Below are positions 26,239 to 34,611 of a stretch of 51,115 nucleotides of DNA, one piece after another (position 1 is the first letter of the stretch; each line of letters starts with the position of its first letter). Origin of the DNA: Martelella mediterranea (GTDB lineage Bacteria > Pseudomonadota > Alphaproteobacteria > Rhizobiales > Rhizobiaceae); the NCBI RefSeq assembly GCF_004342225.1, contig NZ_SMAR01000027.1:1-51115 (forward strand). Direction: 5' to 3'. The notes beneath the pieces were generated by a model. It was not told where the DNA came from, did no database searches, and saw only the letters and a program-made list of their open reading frames with translations. The translations under genes and the position numbers were made by a program.

Positions 26239-26801
26239 ACCACCAGCCTGAGACCGCGTTTCAGGTGCGGCAGCAGCAACGCCATGTCCCGTGCGGTAAG
26301 TGCGATGCAGCCAGCAGTCGGGCCATGATCTGGCCGTTTCAGGTGAAAGAAAATCGCTGAACCGCGATTGCGCACTCTCGACGTTATGTTCCAGTCCAGA
26401 ACAATAACGGCGTCATAAATATGATCGTTACGGCGCAGGAGTTCATAGCCGCCATCGAAAGGCAGGCGAACGGGACGGTTATAATTCGGTGAGGCTGGAT
26501 CATCGCACCATCCTCGCCGGGTTTCCGATCTTTTCAGGCGGAGTGGAGAAGTCGGCCAGACCGGCTTTCGCCCGGCGGTGTAGCCATAAAGAAGCGGCAT
26601 GGTGGCAATGGGCGTCTTGCCATCGCCTTCACGCTTTCTGGCCGTTGTGCCATTCCTGCCGATGCTGGCCTGAAAGACCCGCGGCCCGAAGCGCAGGATC
26701 GCCCGGTGCGCCGGGCCGGCCGGTGCGCGCCGGACAGAGATTGCCGGTAAAGGCCGCCTTCGGCGTGCTTTAGTCGTGGAGTTTGTCGCGCGTTTCTTCA
26801 C
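26229..26801 (-). CDS. L,D-transpeptidase-fold (YkuD) protein without visible signal peptide
   Basis: The 190-residue protein has a YkuD catalytic domain. The active-site region is FFHLKRPDHGPTAGCIAL, with the conserved His and the nucleophilic Cys in TAGC. The N-terminal 25 residues are strongly basic (MKKRATNSTTKARRRRPLP) and lack a hydrophobic signal, which is odd for an enzyme expected to work on periplasmic peptidoglycan. It may be exported otherwise, be a cytoplasmic relative, or need a different start. Relatives of this short type are common in Rhizobiales. The gene overlaps the convergent transporter gene by 10 bp. Confidence 0.82.
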   Translation of the reverse strand: MKKRATNSTTKARRRRPLPAISVRRAPAGPAHRAILRFGPRVFQASIGRNGTTARKREGDGKTPIATMPLLYGYTAGRKPVWPTSPLRLKRSETRRGWCDDPASPNYNRPVRLPFDGGYELLRRNDHIYDAVIVLDWNITSRVRNRGSAIFFHLKRPDHGPTAGCIALTARDMALLLPHLKRGLRLVVHD

Positions 26802-26940
26802 TTTTTTTTGCTTTGTACGTGAAATCGTTTAATTTCATAGCAATATGCCCGCGGAGGCTATGCCGCAATGGTTGCTGGAACAGTGATCAGAAGAAAGTGA
26901 AAGCGGTTGAGAGCAGTGACAACGTGAAAGGGCACGCTGG

Positions 26941-27624
26941 ATGACGTCGAGAACGATATTGCTGGTCGATGATGATCAGGATCTGCGCGAGACGCTGGTC
27001 GAGCAGCTCGAGCTTTATGAAGAGTTTGATATCCTGTCGGCGGAAAGTGCGGCAGATTCCCTGCGGATGCTGAAAGAAGGCCAGGTCGATCTTCTGATCA
27101 TGGATGTCGGCCTGCCTGATATGGATGGCCGCGAAGCCGTGAAAATGGCGCGCAAGAACGGTTTCAAGGCGCCGATCATCATGCTGACCGGTCATGATAC
27201 CGATTCCGATACAATTCTGGGCCTTGAAGCTGGTGCGAATGACTACGTCACCAAGCCGTTCCGCTTTGCGGTTCTGCTGGCGCGTATTCGCGCTCAGTTG
27301 CGTCAGCATGAGCAGAGCGAGGATGCAACCTTCAACGTTGGACCTTATGTTTTCAAGCCGGGACAGAAGCTTTTTACCACGGCTGATGGCAAGAAAATCC
27401 GACTGACAGAAAAGGAGGCCTCGATCATCCGCTATCTTTACCGTGCGGAGCAGAAGGTTGTGACGCGCGATCTGCTGCTGGAAGAGGTCTGGGGTTACAA
27501 TTCCGGAGTGACAACACACACGCTCGAAACCCACGTTTATCGCCTGCGCCAGAAGATCGAGATGGACCCTTCAAACGCCCGGATTCTGGTGACCGAAAAT
27601 GGTGGCTACAAACTGGTACCGTGA
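26941..27624 (+). CDS. cenR: OmpR-family response regulator (CenR-like)
   Basis: The 227-residue regulator has a receiver domain (1-120) with acidic pocket DDD at 10-12, phospho-acceptor Asp55 in LLIMDVGLPDMDG, and the conserved Thr/Lys in ANDYVTKPFRF. An OmpR-type winged helix follows (about 130-225; EKEASIIRYLYR, TTHTLETHVYRLRQKIE). The sequence and the lone position, without an adjacent kinase, fit CenR, an essential envelope regulator in alphaproteobacteria; the Brucella relative is called OtpR. It is followed after 86 bp by a cyclic-nucleotide-domain gene, an arrangement I recall from Brucella. The gene name is by similarity. Confidence 0.85.
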   Translation: MTSRTILLVDDDQDLRETLVEQLELYEEFDILSAESAADSLRMLKEGQVDLLIMDVGLPDMDGREAVKMARKNGFKAPIIMLTGHDTDSDTILGLEAGANDYVTKPFRFAVLLARIRAQLRQHEQSEDATFNVGPYVFKPGQKLFTTADGKKIRLTEKEASIIRYLYRAEQKVVTRDLLLEEVWGYNSGVTTHTLETHVYRLRQKIEMDPSNARILVTENGGYKLVP

Positions 27625-27710
27625 GGCCGCCAGACTTAGGTATCACCATATGGTGAAGGTCGGCGGTTCGTGTTAAAGGGCGAACGAACAGAACATGGAG
27701 GGCACCAAAA

Positions 27711-28157
27711 TTGGCACTGGCTGACGATATCGCGGCGTTGCGCAATGCCGATCTGTTCTCCGGTTTTTCTGAAGATCAACTTAGGCTGATTGCCTTTACA
27801 GCATCCCGCAAAGCATTTTCCGGTGGCAGTGTCCTTTTTGAAGAAGGAACTGTGAGCGACGGAGCGTATCTGATCGCCAGCGGCCAGCTTTCGCTTGAGG
27901 CCGGTGGCCGGTCGCTTGGTATTGCTGGGCCGGGAAGCCTGCTGGCCGAGACAGCGCTGATCAGTGCTTTGCCATACCGGCTGACGGCAACAGCTTCGCA
28001 GAGTGCTGAGGTTCTGTTGATCCAGCGCACGCAGTTCATTCGTCTGGTTGAGGAATATCCTGCCATTGCTTCGGAGATGGACCGGCGCTTGCGCAAGAGC
28101 TTTGAAGAGCTTGTTGGCGCGCTCAACTCCGTCAAAACGCGTCTTTCAGATTTTTAG
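27711..28157 (+). CDS. Cyclic-nucleotide-binding-domain protein without DNA-binding domain
   Basis: The 148-residue protein is one cNMP-binding domain of the CRP/FNR type: LFSGFSEDQLRLIAFTASRKAFSGGSVLFEEG, GAYLIASGQLSLE, then GPGSLLAETALISALPYRLTATAS with the Ala-Glu-Thr-Ala phosphate-binding cassette style. The C-terminal helix is present, but the helix-turn-helix domain of CRP is missing and the gene stops cleanly. It could sense a nucleotide or act as a partner of the CenR-like regulator encoded just upstream. The start is TTG at 27711 with GGAGGG well placed. Confidence 0.82.
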   Translation: MALADDIAALRNADLFSGFSEDQLRLIAFTASRKAFSGGSVLFEEGTVSDGAYLIASGQLSLEAGGRSLGIAGPGSLLAETALISALPYRLTATASQSAEVLLIQRTQFIRLVEEYPAIASEMDRRLRKSFEELVGALNSVKTRLSDF

Positions 28158-28163
28158 AGCGCC

Positions 28164-28183
28164 GTGCATCCATTCGGATGCAC
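28164..28183. repeat. Perfect 8-bp hairpin GTGCATCC/GGATGCAC
   Basis: Arms at 28164-28171 and 28176-28183 enclose the loop ATTC, right after the stop codon of the cNMP protein. The preceding GAGCGCC resembles the edge of palindromic intergenic units common in Rhizobiales. No other copy is seen in this window. Confidence 0.45.
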
Positions 28184-28270
28184 GATACTGTAGGGCATTT
28201 CGCGGTCGAAACGTCCGGCATCGGCGAGACTGCGGTTGCTTATCATGGCAGATCCGCTTTTAGATAAAAG

Positions 28271-28295
28271 CCGGTCTTCGACAGACCGGTTTTTT
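28271..28295 (+). terminator. Rho-independent terminator
   Basis: CCGGTCT and AGACCGG form a 7-bp stem with loop TCGAC, followed by six T. It lies 114 bp after the cNMP gene stop, so it ends either that transcript or a short separate RNA made from the gap. Confidence 0.85.
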
Positions 28296-28310
28296 CAAAG
28301 AGGGTCCGAA

Positions 28311-29228
28311 TCAGGCGCCGATATGGCGTTCGCCACGCGCTTTTGCGAGGACGATCTGATGCTGGCGCTCACGGAAGCGCTGACGGTCTGCTTCGGAATA
28401 CTGGTCGTGGCAATGGGGGCAGGATACGCCCTCTTCAAAAAGCGGTGACAGCTTGTCTTCCGGTGTGATCGGCTGGCGGCAGGCATGGCAAAGCTCATGC
28501 TCGCCTTCTTTCAGGCCATGGGTCACCGAAACGCGCTCATCGAACACAAAGCAGGCGCCATCCCAAAGGCTTTCTTCTTCCGGCACCTCTTCCAGATATT
28601 TCAGGATGCCGCCTTTAAGGTGGTAAACTTCCTCGAAGCCCTGCTCTTTCATATAAGCCGATGCCTTTTCACAGCGAATGCCGCCGGTGCAGTACATGGC
28701 GACCTTCGGCTTGTTGTGCAGGCCCTTGTTCTCAGCCACCCAGCGCGGAAACTCGCGGAAGGTCTTGGTGTGCGGATCGACTGCGCCCTTGAAGGTGCCG
28801 ATAGCCGTCTCGTAATCATTGCGCGTGTCGATGACGATCGTATCCGGATCGGAGATAAGGTCGTTCCAGTCCTTCGGGTCGACATAGGTGCCGACCGTCT
28901 TCAAAGGATCGATAGCCTCGACGCCCATCGTCACGATTTCCTTCTTCAGGCGCACTTTCATGCGATAGAAGGGCATTTTGGAAGCGTGGCTTTCCTTGTG
29001 TTCCAGCGCGGCAAATTCCGGACGTGCGCGAATGAAGGCCAGCACATTGGCGATGCCCTCAGGCGTTCCGGCAATCGTGCCGTTAATACCTTCGGCTGCC
29101 AGAAGAAGCGTACCTTTGATGCCGTTTTCTTCTGCTTTGGCCAGAAGCGGCGCACGAAAAGCCTCATAGTCAGCAAAGCGCGCAAAGTGATAAAGGGCCG
29201 CGACCAGATAAGGACCATGGTTTTCCAT
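28311..29228 (-). CDS. trhO: tRNA uridine(34) hydroxylase / rhodanese-like protein TrhO
   Basis: The 305-residue protein has the N-terminal YceA-type domain ([19 protein letters not shown]) and a rhodanese domain with the catalytic Cys in [10 protein letters not shown] (about residue 180). A Cys-rich C-terminal part ([15 protein letters not shown]) probably binds metal. TrhO makes 5-hydroxyuridine at the tRNA wobble position, using oxygen. The ATG at 29228 has GGAG upstream; a longer frame from 29333 is less likely. It is convergent with the cNMP gene, with the terminator between. Confidence 0.92.
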   Translation of the reverse strand: MENHGPYLVAALYHFARFADYEAFRAPLLAKAEENGIKGTLLLAAEGINGTIAGTPEGIANVLAFIRARPEFAALEHKESHASKMPFYRMKVRLKKEIVTMGVEAIDPLKTVGTYVDPKDWNDLISDPDTIVIDTRNDYETAIGTFKGAVDPHTKTFREFPRWVAENKGLHNKPKVAMYCTGGIRCEKASAYMKEQGFEEVYHLKGGILKYLEEVPEEESLWDGACFVFDERVSVTHGLKEGEHELCHACRQPITPEDKLSPLFEEGVSCPHCHDQYSEADRQRFRERQHQIVLAKARGERHIGA

Positions 29229-29329
29229 GGAATTGCTCCGCGTTTCTTGATTTTCGCCAGTTTTCATCATGGCGTTGGGCAATACACCCATCCCTGTTCT
29301 TTGGCAATCGGTGGGGCGGTCTCTGCCGA

Positions 29330-30241
29330 TCAATTCTCAGCGGCGTTTCGCCACAATTTTCTGATGATAATTGCTTCATCCTTCGCTTCATCGGTGAAGA
29401 TGCGGCGCGCCGATCTGATCGCCTGCTTACGCAGTTTTTTACGCATTGAAACCGCCACCTTGCAGCTGAGGGCGCGATCTTCAGCGGGAAGTATCAGCTT
29501 TTCTTCGCCTTCCAGCAGCGCAATTAACACGCTCAGATCGTGCTCATCTCCCAGCACGTCGGCCAGTGACTTTGCATCCTTGCGCTTTGCTTTCATCGCA
29601 GATGGCCAGACATCAGAAACGAGGGCGCAATACATCCAGTAATTCTGGCTTCGCTTTCTAAGCTCGTGAAAATCCTCATCCGTGCCGGTCGCCTGTGCCG
29701 TCATCAGGGCAACCTGCGCGTCCGACAATGTTTTCTTCCAGCCTTTGGCGATGATCTTTGCTGCCGGTTTGTCATTATCGTCGAAGTGATGTGATGCCGC
29801 AGCGTCAATCGCGGCGTGGCAGGTTTGAATGGCGGCTTTGACCTTCTCCTGCAGCTGTCCGTCAGGGGCTGCTGTGCCGGAACGTCTTTTCTGCAGCGCT
29901 GTCTCAAGGTGGGCCAGCGCCATATCGGCCCTGGGGGCAGGGTTCTTCTCCCGCAGGCGATCGACACATTCCAGAAGTGCGGTTGCGTCCCGTTCTGCCG
30001 AAATGCTGGCGGCCATATCCCGAATCCGGGTGTTCTCTGTGCGGGAAAAATCCTTGGCGCCGGGGCGTACCAGACGATAAAGCCCGCGAACGCGCTTGAA
30101 TTTCTTGCGGGCGTCATGAACGGCTTCATGCAGCCCCTTTGGCTGATGTTTCAGGATCTTAACCGCGTCTTCGAGCTGGGAAACGGCGACCGACCGGAAG
30201 GTTTCTGAAAACGGTTTTTCCGGCTTGAGGGTATAGCTCAT
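29330..30241 (-). CDS. CHAD-domain protein
   Basis: The 303-residue protein is one CHAD domain, a helical bundle rich in conserved His and basic residues ([40 protein letters not shown]). CHAD domains bind inorganic polyphosphate. The gene starts one base after the stop of the CYTH gene, so the pair is translated from one message. In many bacteria CYTH and CHAD are fused in one chain; here they are split. The product likely associates with the CYTH protein at polyphosphate. A YceA-type gene follows downstream. Confidence 0.9.
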   Translation of the reverse strand: MSYTLKPEKPFSETFRSVAVSQLEDAVKILKHQPKGLHEAVHDARKKFKRVRGLYRLVRPGAKDFSRTENTRIRDMAASISAERDATALLECVDRLREKNPAPRADMALAHLETALQKRRSGTAAPDGQLQEKVKAAIQTCHAAIDAAASHHFDDNDKPAAKIIAKGWKKTLSDAQVALMTAQATGTDEDFHELRKRSQNYWMYCALVSDVWPSAMKAKRKDAKSLADVLGDEHDLSVLIALLEGEEKLILPAEDRALSCKVAVSMRKKLRKQAIRSARRIFTDEAKDEAIIIRKLWRNAAEN

Positions 30242-30242
30242 T

Positions 30243-30719
30243 TCACTCTGTCTCCTCCGGCACGCCGCCGGTCGTGGAAAGGGTATGGTTCAGATAGCGG
30301 TTGTCGCCGGTGACTTCCCGGCCCAGCCATTCCGGAAACGCCGGTTGTGTATCTTCATCCGGCAATTCCACTTCGGCGACGATCAGTCCCGCATGGGCAC
30401 CGTGAAACACATCGATTTCCCAGACAAAGTCGCCATCTGGCAGGCGGTAGCGGGTTTTGTCGATAATCACACCGGTTGCGTGTTCAGCCATCTCACGCGC
30501 ATCGTCAATCGGGATATCATATTCATATTCGTCTCGGGTCATGGCAGCGGTTCCGATCTTGATCGTCAGCCTCGCGCTCTGATCATTGAAAATCCGCACC
30601 CGCAGGGATCGATCCGGCCCACCCATGATATAGGCCTGGGTCAGACGCGTTCCGGCCTCGGCCAGATCTTTCCATTCGTCACCTGAAACCAGAAACTTTC
30701 GCTCGATTTCCTTGGCCAT
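30243..30719 (-). CDS. CYTH-domain protein (triphosphate tunnel metalloenzyme)
   Basis: The 158-residue protein starts with KEIERKFLV, the ExExK metal-binding motif of CYTH triphosphate tunnel enzymes, and continues with RSLRVRIFNDQSARLTIK and VWEIDVFHGAHAGLIVAEVELP. Such enzymes hydrolyse triphosphate or thiamine triphosphate, or act as class IV adenylate cyclase; bacterial members of this short type are mostly tripolyphosphatases. It is followed directly by the CHAD gene, which supports a polyphosphate substrate. The ATG at 30719 fits the family start and a GGGAG upstream; GTG at 30728 would add three residues. Confidence 0.9.
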   Translation of the reverse strand: MAKEIERKFLVSGDEWKDLAEAGTRLTQAYIMGGPDRSLRVRIFNDQSARLTIKIGTAAMTRDEYEYDIPIDDAREMAEHATGVIIDKTRYRLPDGDFVWEIDVFHGAHAGLIVAEVELPDEDTQPAFPEWLGREVTGDNRYLNHTLSTTGGVPEETE

Positions 30720-30755
30720 GCGTGCCACTCCCTGCTTGTCCGCAGCATTATATGT

Positions 30756-30769
30756 TTAATCGAGATCAA
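30756..30769. promoter_or_regulatory. Possible FNR/FixK-type box
   Basis: TTAAT-CGAG-ATCAA differs at one base from the consensus TTGAT-N4-ATCAA. It lies between the divergent CYTH gene and eda, 37 bp from the CYTH start and 115 bp from the eda start. One match is weak evidence. Confidence 0.3.
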
Positions 30770-30884
30770 ACTGACATAACAAAAACAAGTTATGAAGATG
30801 CTAGGCGCGGTTTAGGCTCGACTTGGTGCCTGCAGCGCGGTATTTCAATTGCACCCTGAAGTGCGTTAATGAGGCAGAGCGACC

Positions 30885-31526
30885 ATGGAAGCCAAAACTG
30901 ATAATCTCTTTAAAGTTCTCACTGCGCAGCCGGTCGTTCCGGTGCTGATCGTTGAGTCGGTCGAGCACGCTGTTCCGCTGGCCCGCGCACTTGTCGAAGG
31001 CGGCCTCAAGGCTCTGGAAATCACATTGCGCACGGATGCTGCGCTGGATGTGATCAAGGCAATGTCTGACGAGATTGAAGATGCCGTTATCGGCGCAGGC
31101 ACAATCCTGTCAGCAAAGGATTATGAAGCTGCTGAAAAGGCCGGAGCCAAGTTTATTGTATCGCCCGGTATCAACGGCGATATTCTCGATGCAGCCGATG
31201 ACAGCGATATTCCGCTGCTTCCCGGTACGGCAACAGCCAGCGAAGTGCTGTCGCTGCGTGAAGAAGGCTACCGCGTCATGAAGTTCTTCCCGGCAGAGCA
31301 GGCCGGTGGCGCGCCCTACCTGAAGGCTTTGTCTTCTCCGCTTTCCGACATCAAGTTCTGCCCGACCGGTGGTATCTCGCTGCAGAATGCACCGGATTAC
31401 CTGAAACTGCCGAATGTGCTTTGTGTTGGTGGTTCCTGGGTTGCGCCGAAGGATCTGGTTGCCAAGGGTGACTGGGACGGCATCAAAAAGCTCGCAGAAG
31501 ATGCCTGCGCAACGCTGAAATTCTGA
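30885..31526 (+). CDS. eda: 2-keto-3-deoxy-6-phosphogluconate (KDPG) aldolase
   Basis: This 213-residue class I aldolase cleaves KDPG to pyruvate and glyceraldehyde-3-phosphate, the last Entner-Doudoroff step. Catalytic Glu45 lies in KALEITLRT and the Schiff-base Lys133 in RVMKFFPAE, the same numbers as in the E. coli enzyme. The TGGIS phosphate-binding motif and the GTAT segment are present. It is alone, without edd next to it. Glucose freed by AglA in this window would reach this enzyme. Confidence 0.95.
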   Translation: MEAKTDNLFKVLTAQPVVPVLIVESVEHAVPLARALVEGGLKALEITLRTDAALDVIKAMSDEIEDAVIGAGTILSAKDYEAAEKAGAKFIVSPGINGDILDAADDSDIPLLPGTATASEVLSLREEGYRVMKFFPAEQAGGAPYLKALSSPLSDIKFCPTGGISLQNAPDYLKLPNVLCVGGSWVAPKDLVAKGDWDGIKKLAEDACATLKF

Positions 31527-31600
31527 TTTCCGGTATCAGATGGGACGGGTGCCATTTTGGCGCCCGTTTCCCGTTTTAATGGGCAGGGAGGAATAACGTC

Positions 31601-32293
31601 ATGGCGGACTTGTCTGATTTTTCACCGCGACTTCGCCCGCAGCCTGTTCATCAGCGCGGGCTCTATGTAACGGTCGAACCCTACAGTCCCGAGGACCACG
31701 CCGAGCGCTTATGGCTTGCCCTTGGTGGCTCGCCTGATGCGGTCAGTGCGTTACTTCATTTCTTTCCACAGGCCGATTTTTCCAGCTATTCCGGATTTAC
31801 CGACTGGCTTTCGCATCAAAACGACAGTGGTTCATGGATCACGCGAGTTTTCAGAAAGACCGGTGACGGCGCTGTTGTCGGCATGGCCAGCTATATGCGC
31901 ATCGACGAAAACAATGGATCGATTGAGGTCGGTTCGGTTGCGCACGGATCGGAGATGCAGCGCTCTGCAATGGCGACGGAAGCGCATTATCTTCTGGCGC
32001 GTCACATTTTCGATGATCTCGGCTATCGGCGCTATGAGTGGAAGTGTCACAACGACAATGCGAAGAGCCATGCTGCGGCGAAGAGGCTGGGGTTCACTTT
32101 TGAAGGTATTTTCCGGCAGCATATCATTGCCAAGGGCCGAAATCGCGATACTGCCTGGTATTCTATGATTGATGGTGAATGGCCGGAACGGCGCCGTGCA
32201 TTTGAGGCCTGGCTCGCGCCCGGTAACTTCAATGCGGACGGAACCCAGAAAAAGAGCCTTGAAAGTTTTCGCAAAGAAGGGAGCCAGCGATGA
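31601..32293 (+). CDS. GNAT acetyltransferase (RimJ/RimL-like)
   Basis: The 230-residue protein has the RimJ/RimL-type GNAT fold: VGMASYMRIDENNGSIEVGSVAHGSEMQRSAMATEAHYLLARHIFDDLGYRRYEWKCHNDN with KSHAAAKRLGFTFEGIFRQH. The acetyl-CoA loop and the Asn-rich segment match proteins acting on protein or amino-acid amines. The substrate cannot be told. The ATG at 31601 has GGGAGGAA upstream. Its stop codon overlaps the start of the next small gene (ATGA), so the two are probably translationally coupled. Confidence 0.88.
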   Translation: MADLSDFSPRLRPQPVHQRGLYVTVEPYSPEDHAERLWLALGGSPDAVSALLHFFPQADFSSYSGFTDWLSHQNDSGSWITRVFRKTGDGAVVGMASYMRIDENNGSIEVGSVAHGSEMQRSAMATEAHYLLARHIFDDLGYRRYEWKCHNDNAKSHAAAKRLGFTFEGIFRQHIIAKGRNRDTAWYSMIDGEWPERRRAFEAWLAPGNFNADGTQKKSLESFRKEGSQR

Positions 32294-32502
32294 GTGAACC
32301 GGCCACAAGTCGCTCAACACTGATTGCCGCAGCGCTCATCTTTGCCGGTATGCTGCTGGGTGGTTACTTCCTGCCTGATATCGTCAATTTCGTCGCGCAG
32401 TTTTCACCATGGCTTGCCGTTGGCGTTGGTATTCTTTTTGTGCTCGCCGTGTTTTTCGTCTTCTGGCTCAGAGCACGATATCAGCGCCGTCACGAGCGTT
32501 AA
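32290..32502 (+). CDS. Small two-helix membrane protein
   Basis: The 70-residue protein has two hydrophobic segments (about residues 13-30 and 36-58) and a basic end RARYQRRHER. It starts inside the stop of the acetyltransferase gene. Its 3' end overlaps the convergent ubiD stop by 4 bp. I do not recognise the family and no function is proposed. Confidence 0.65.
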   Translation: MSEPATSRSTLIAAALIFAGMLLGGYFLPDIVNFVAQFSPWLAVGVGILFVLAVFFVFWLRARYQRRHER

Positions 32503-33995
32503 TCGAGGCCCAGCTCCTGCCAGACGTTGTCGATTCGCTGGCTGACATCCGGCGACATCTTCAAGGTCTCCCCCCACTCCCGGTCGGTTTCAGTGCCGAT
32601 TTTGGTCGTTGCATCCAACCCCAGCTTGCCGCCGAGGCCTGCTTTCGGCGATGCAAAATCGAGATAGTCGATCGGCGTATTTTCAATCATCATGGTATCG
32701 CGCGCGGCATCGAACCGCGTCGAAAGCGCCCAGATCACGTCCTTCCAGTCGCGTACATTGATATCGCCATCCACGACGATGATCAGCTTGGTCATGTTGA
32801 ACTGGGAGAGCATGGACCAAAGCCCCATCATGACCCGCCGCGCCTGTCCGGGATAACGCTTGTCGATAGCGATCACGATTGCGCGGTATGAGCAGGCCTC
32901 CGGAGGCAGATAAATGTCCGTCACCTCGGAAAACTGCTGTTTGACGAGCGGTATGAACAGCTCATTCATCGCCTCGCCCAGAACCGATGGCTCGTCCGGC
33001 GGGCGCCCGGTATAGGTGGACAGGTAAACCGGTTTTTTCCGCATCGTAATAGCGGAAAGCGTGACGACCGGGAACCGTTCAACTGCGTTGAAATAACCGG
33101 TGTGATCGCCATAAGGGCCTTCGTCAGCTTCTTCCGTTGCAGAAACGCTGCCTTCGAGCACGATCTCCGCGTTCGCCGGAACCGGCAAAGGCTGGGTCAC
33201 GCCACTGGCGATACGGGTTTTCTGTCCATTCAGAACGCCGGCGAAATCCAGTTCGCTCATGCCCTCCGGAAGTGGCATCACCGCAGAGAGTATCGTGGCG
33301 GGATCGGCGCCGATGGCGATGGTCACGGGCATATCCTTGCCCGCTGCCTTCCATGAACGGAAATGCTTGGCGCCGCCGCGTTGTGACAACCAGCGCATGA
33401 TGAGCCGGTGCCCGTCCAGGACTTGCATTCTGTAGATGCCGACATTGATATCATTGGGATTATAGTGATCGCGCGTGATGACCAGCGGCCAGGTGACAAG
33501 CGGTGCCGGTTCACCGGGCCAGCACCACTGAACCGGCAGGCGATTCAGATCGGCCTCTTCGCCGCGCCAGATGATGGCCTGAGAAGGGGCGTGGCTTTGG
33601 GTCTTGCTGCCGAGCGACAGGGCGGAGCGCAGGAGTGGCAGACTGCCCATGGCCTCTCGGAAACTGGCTGGAGGGTGCGGCGATTTCAGAGCGCTTAAAA
33701 GCGCTGCAAGCTTGCCGATTTCACCGGATTTCAGCCCGAATCCCCATTCGATCCGCTCGCGCGTTCCAAAGAGGTTGGCGACAAGCGGGATCGGGCTGAT
33801 GTCACCGCGATCATTCACTGGTTGTTCGAAATAGAGCACCGGTCCGCCTTTTTGCAGAACGCGCCGGTGTATCTCTGTGATTTCGTGTTTAAGAGCGACA
33901 GGGCGGGTGATGCGCTTGAGCCTTCCCCGCTTTTCCAGCGTGGTCAGGAAGTCCTGAAGGCCGTCATAGCGGCGCGGCTGCGTGTCATGTTTCAT
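32499..33995 (-). CDS. ubiD: UbiD-family prenylated-FMN decarboxylase
   Basis: The 498-residue protein matches UbiD in length and motifs: N-terminal LQDFLTTLEKRGRLKRI, the central EGPYGDHTGYF with the catalytic acid region, and RPPDEPSVLGEAMNELFIPLV. It decarboxylates 4-hydroxy-3-polyprenylbenzoate in ubiquinone synthesis and needs prenylated FMN from UbiX. It stands divergent to ubiT-ubiU-ubiV, a sensible grouping of quinone genes. No ubiX is in the window. The ATG is at 33995. Confidence 0.93.
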   Translation of the reverse strand: MKHDTQPRRYDGLQDFLTTLEKRGRLKRITRPVALKHEITEIHRRVLQKGGPVLYFEQPVNDRGDISPIPLVANLFGTRERIEWGFGLKSGEIGKLAALLSALKSPHPPASFREAMGSLPLLRSALSLGSKTQSHAPSQAIIWRGEEADLNRLPVQWCWPGEPAPLVTWPLVITRDHYNPNDINVGIYRMQVLDGHRLIMRWLSQRGGAKHFRSWKAAGKDMPVTIAIGADPATILSAVMPLPEGMSELDFAGVLNGQKTRIASGVTQPLPVPANAEIVLEGSVSATEEADEGPYGDHTGYFNAVERFPVVTLSAITMRKKPVYLSTYTGRPPDEPSVLGEAMNELFIPLVKQQFSEVTDIYLPPEACSYRAIVIAIDKRYPGQARRVMMGLWSMLSQFNMTKLIIVVDGDINVRDWKDVIWALSTRFDAARDTMMIENTPIDYLDFASPKAGLGGKLGLDATTKIGTETDREWGETLKMSPDVSQRIDNVWQELGLD

Positions 33996-34104
33996 GTGCC
34001 ATCAATGGCTTTGAGAAAAGCGGCGGTCTTTGCGCTAGCTCAAATCGCTGTCGCCTGACAGTCGATAGTTTGCGGACCATGAAAGCTTAGCGAAAGACAA
34101 GACA

Positions 34105-34611
34105 ATGCAGTTACCGCCCGTCCTCGCAATTCCATTCGATCTGGTCCCCATTCCGTTGGCGGAAAGGACCGCCAACATGTTGCTGAAACGTCTGATGCGT
34201 CAGCATCCCGGTTTGTTTGAGCGTCTGGGTGAGCACAAGTCCAAGCGTTTTGCCTTTCGCCCGGCAGACCTGCCATTCACCTTTCTGATCGAACCGGCAG
34301 AAGAAACGGTAACGGTTTTACGCTGCGACGCCGAAATCCATGCCGACGCTGTTATCGAAGGGCCATTCTTTATTCTTCTGGCGCTGATGGAAGGGCGTCT
34401 CGATGGCGATGCACTGTTCTTCTCCCGTGACCTGCTTGTCAGCGGTGACATGGAGGCAATGCTGGCCCTTCGCAATGCGCTGGATGACTGCGACATCGAT
34501 CTGCCGAAAGACCTTTCAACGCTTGCCGGGCCTTTTGCCCCGATGGTGGCGCATACGGCAGCCCGCATTCGTGGAAAAGTGCTCTTTGAGGAGCCGCGAT
34601 CATGGAACTGA
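34105..34611 (+). CDS. ubiT: UbiT, SCP2-domain protein of oxygen-independent ubiquinone synthesis
   Basis: The 168-residue protein has the SCP2 lipid-binding fold (FAFRPADLPFTFLIEP, VIEGPFFILLALMEGRLDGDALFFSRDLLVSGDMEAML). This matches UbiT (formerly YhbT), which presents lipid intermediates of the anaerobic ubiquinone pathway. It starts 109 bp from the divergent ubiD and overlaps ubiU by 10 bp. The name rests on the fold together with the operon. Confidence 0.9.
   Translation: MQLPPVLAIPFDLVPIPLAERTANMLLKRLMRQHPGLFERLGEHKSKRFAFRPADLPFTFLIEPAEETVTVLRCDAEIHADAVIEGPFFILLALMEGRLDGDALFFSRDLLVSGDMEAMLALRNALDDCDIDLPKDLSTLAGPFAPMVAHTAARIRGKVLFEEPRSWN

Noticed and set aside
28485-29642. Long plus-strand frame opposite trhO and CHAD
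   Set aside because: It is antisense to two genes with clear family motifs and has no motif of its own.
34030-34043. TTGCGCTAGCTCAA as an FNR box of ubiT
   Set aside because: Only the outer TTG/CAA match; the inner bases fit poorly, so it is not called.
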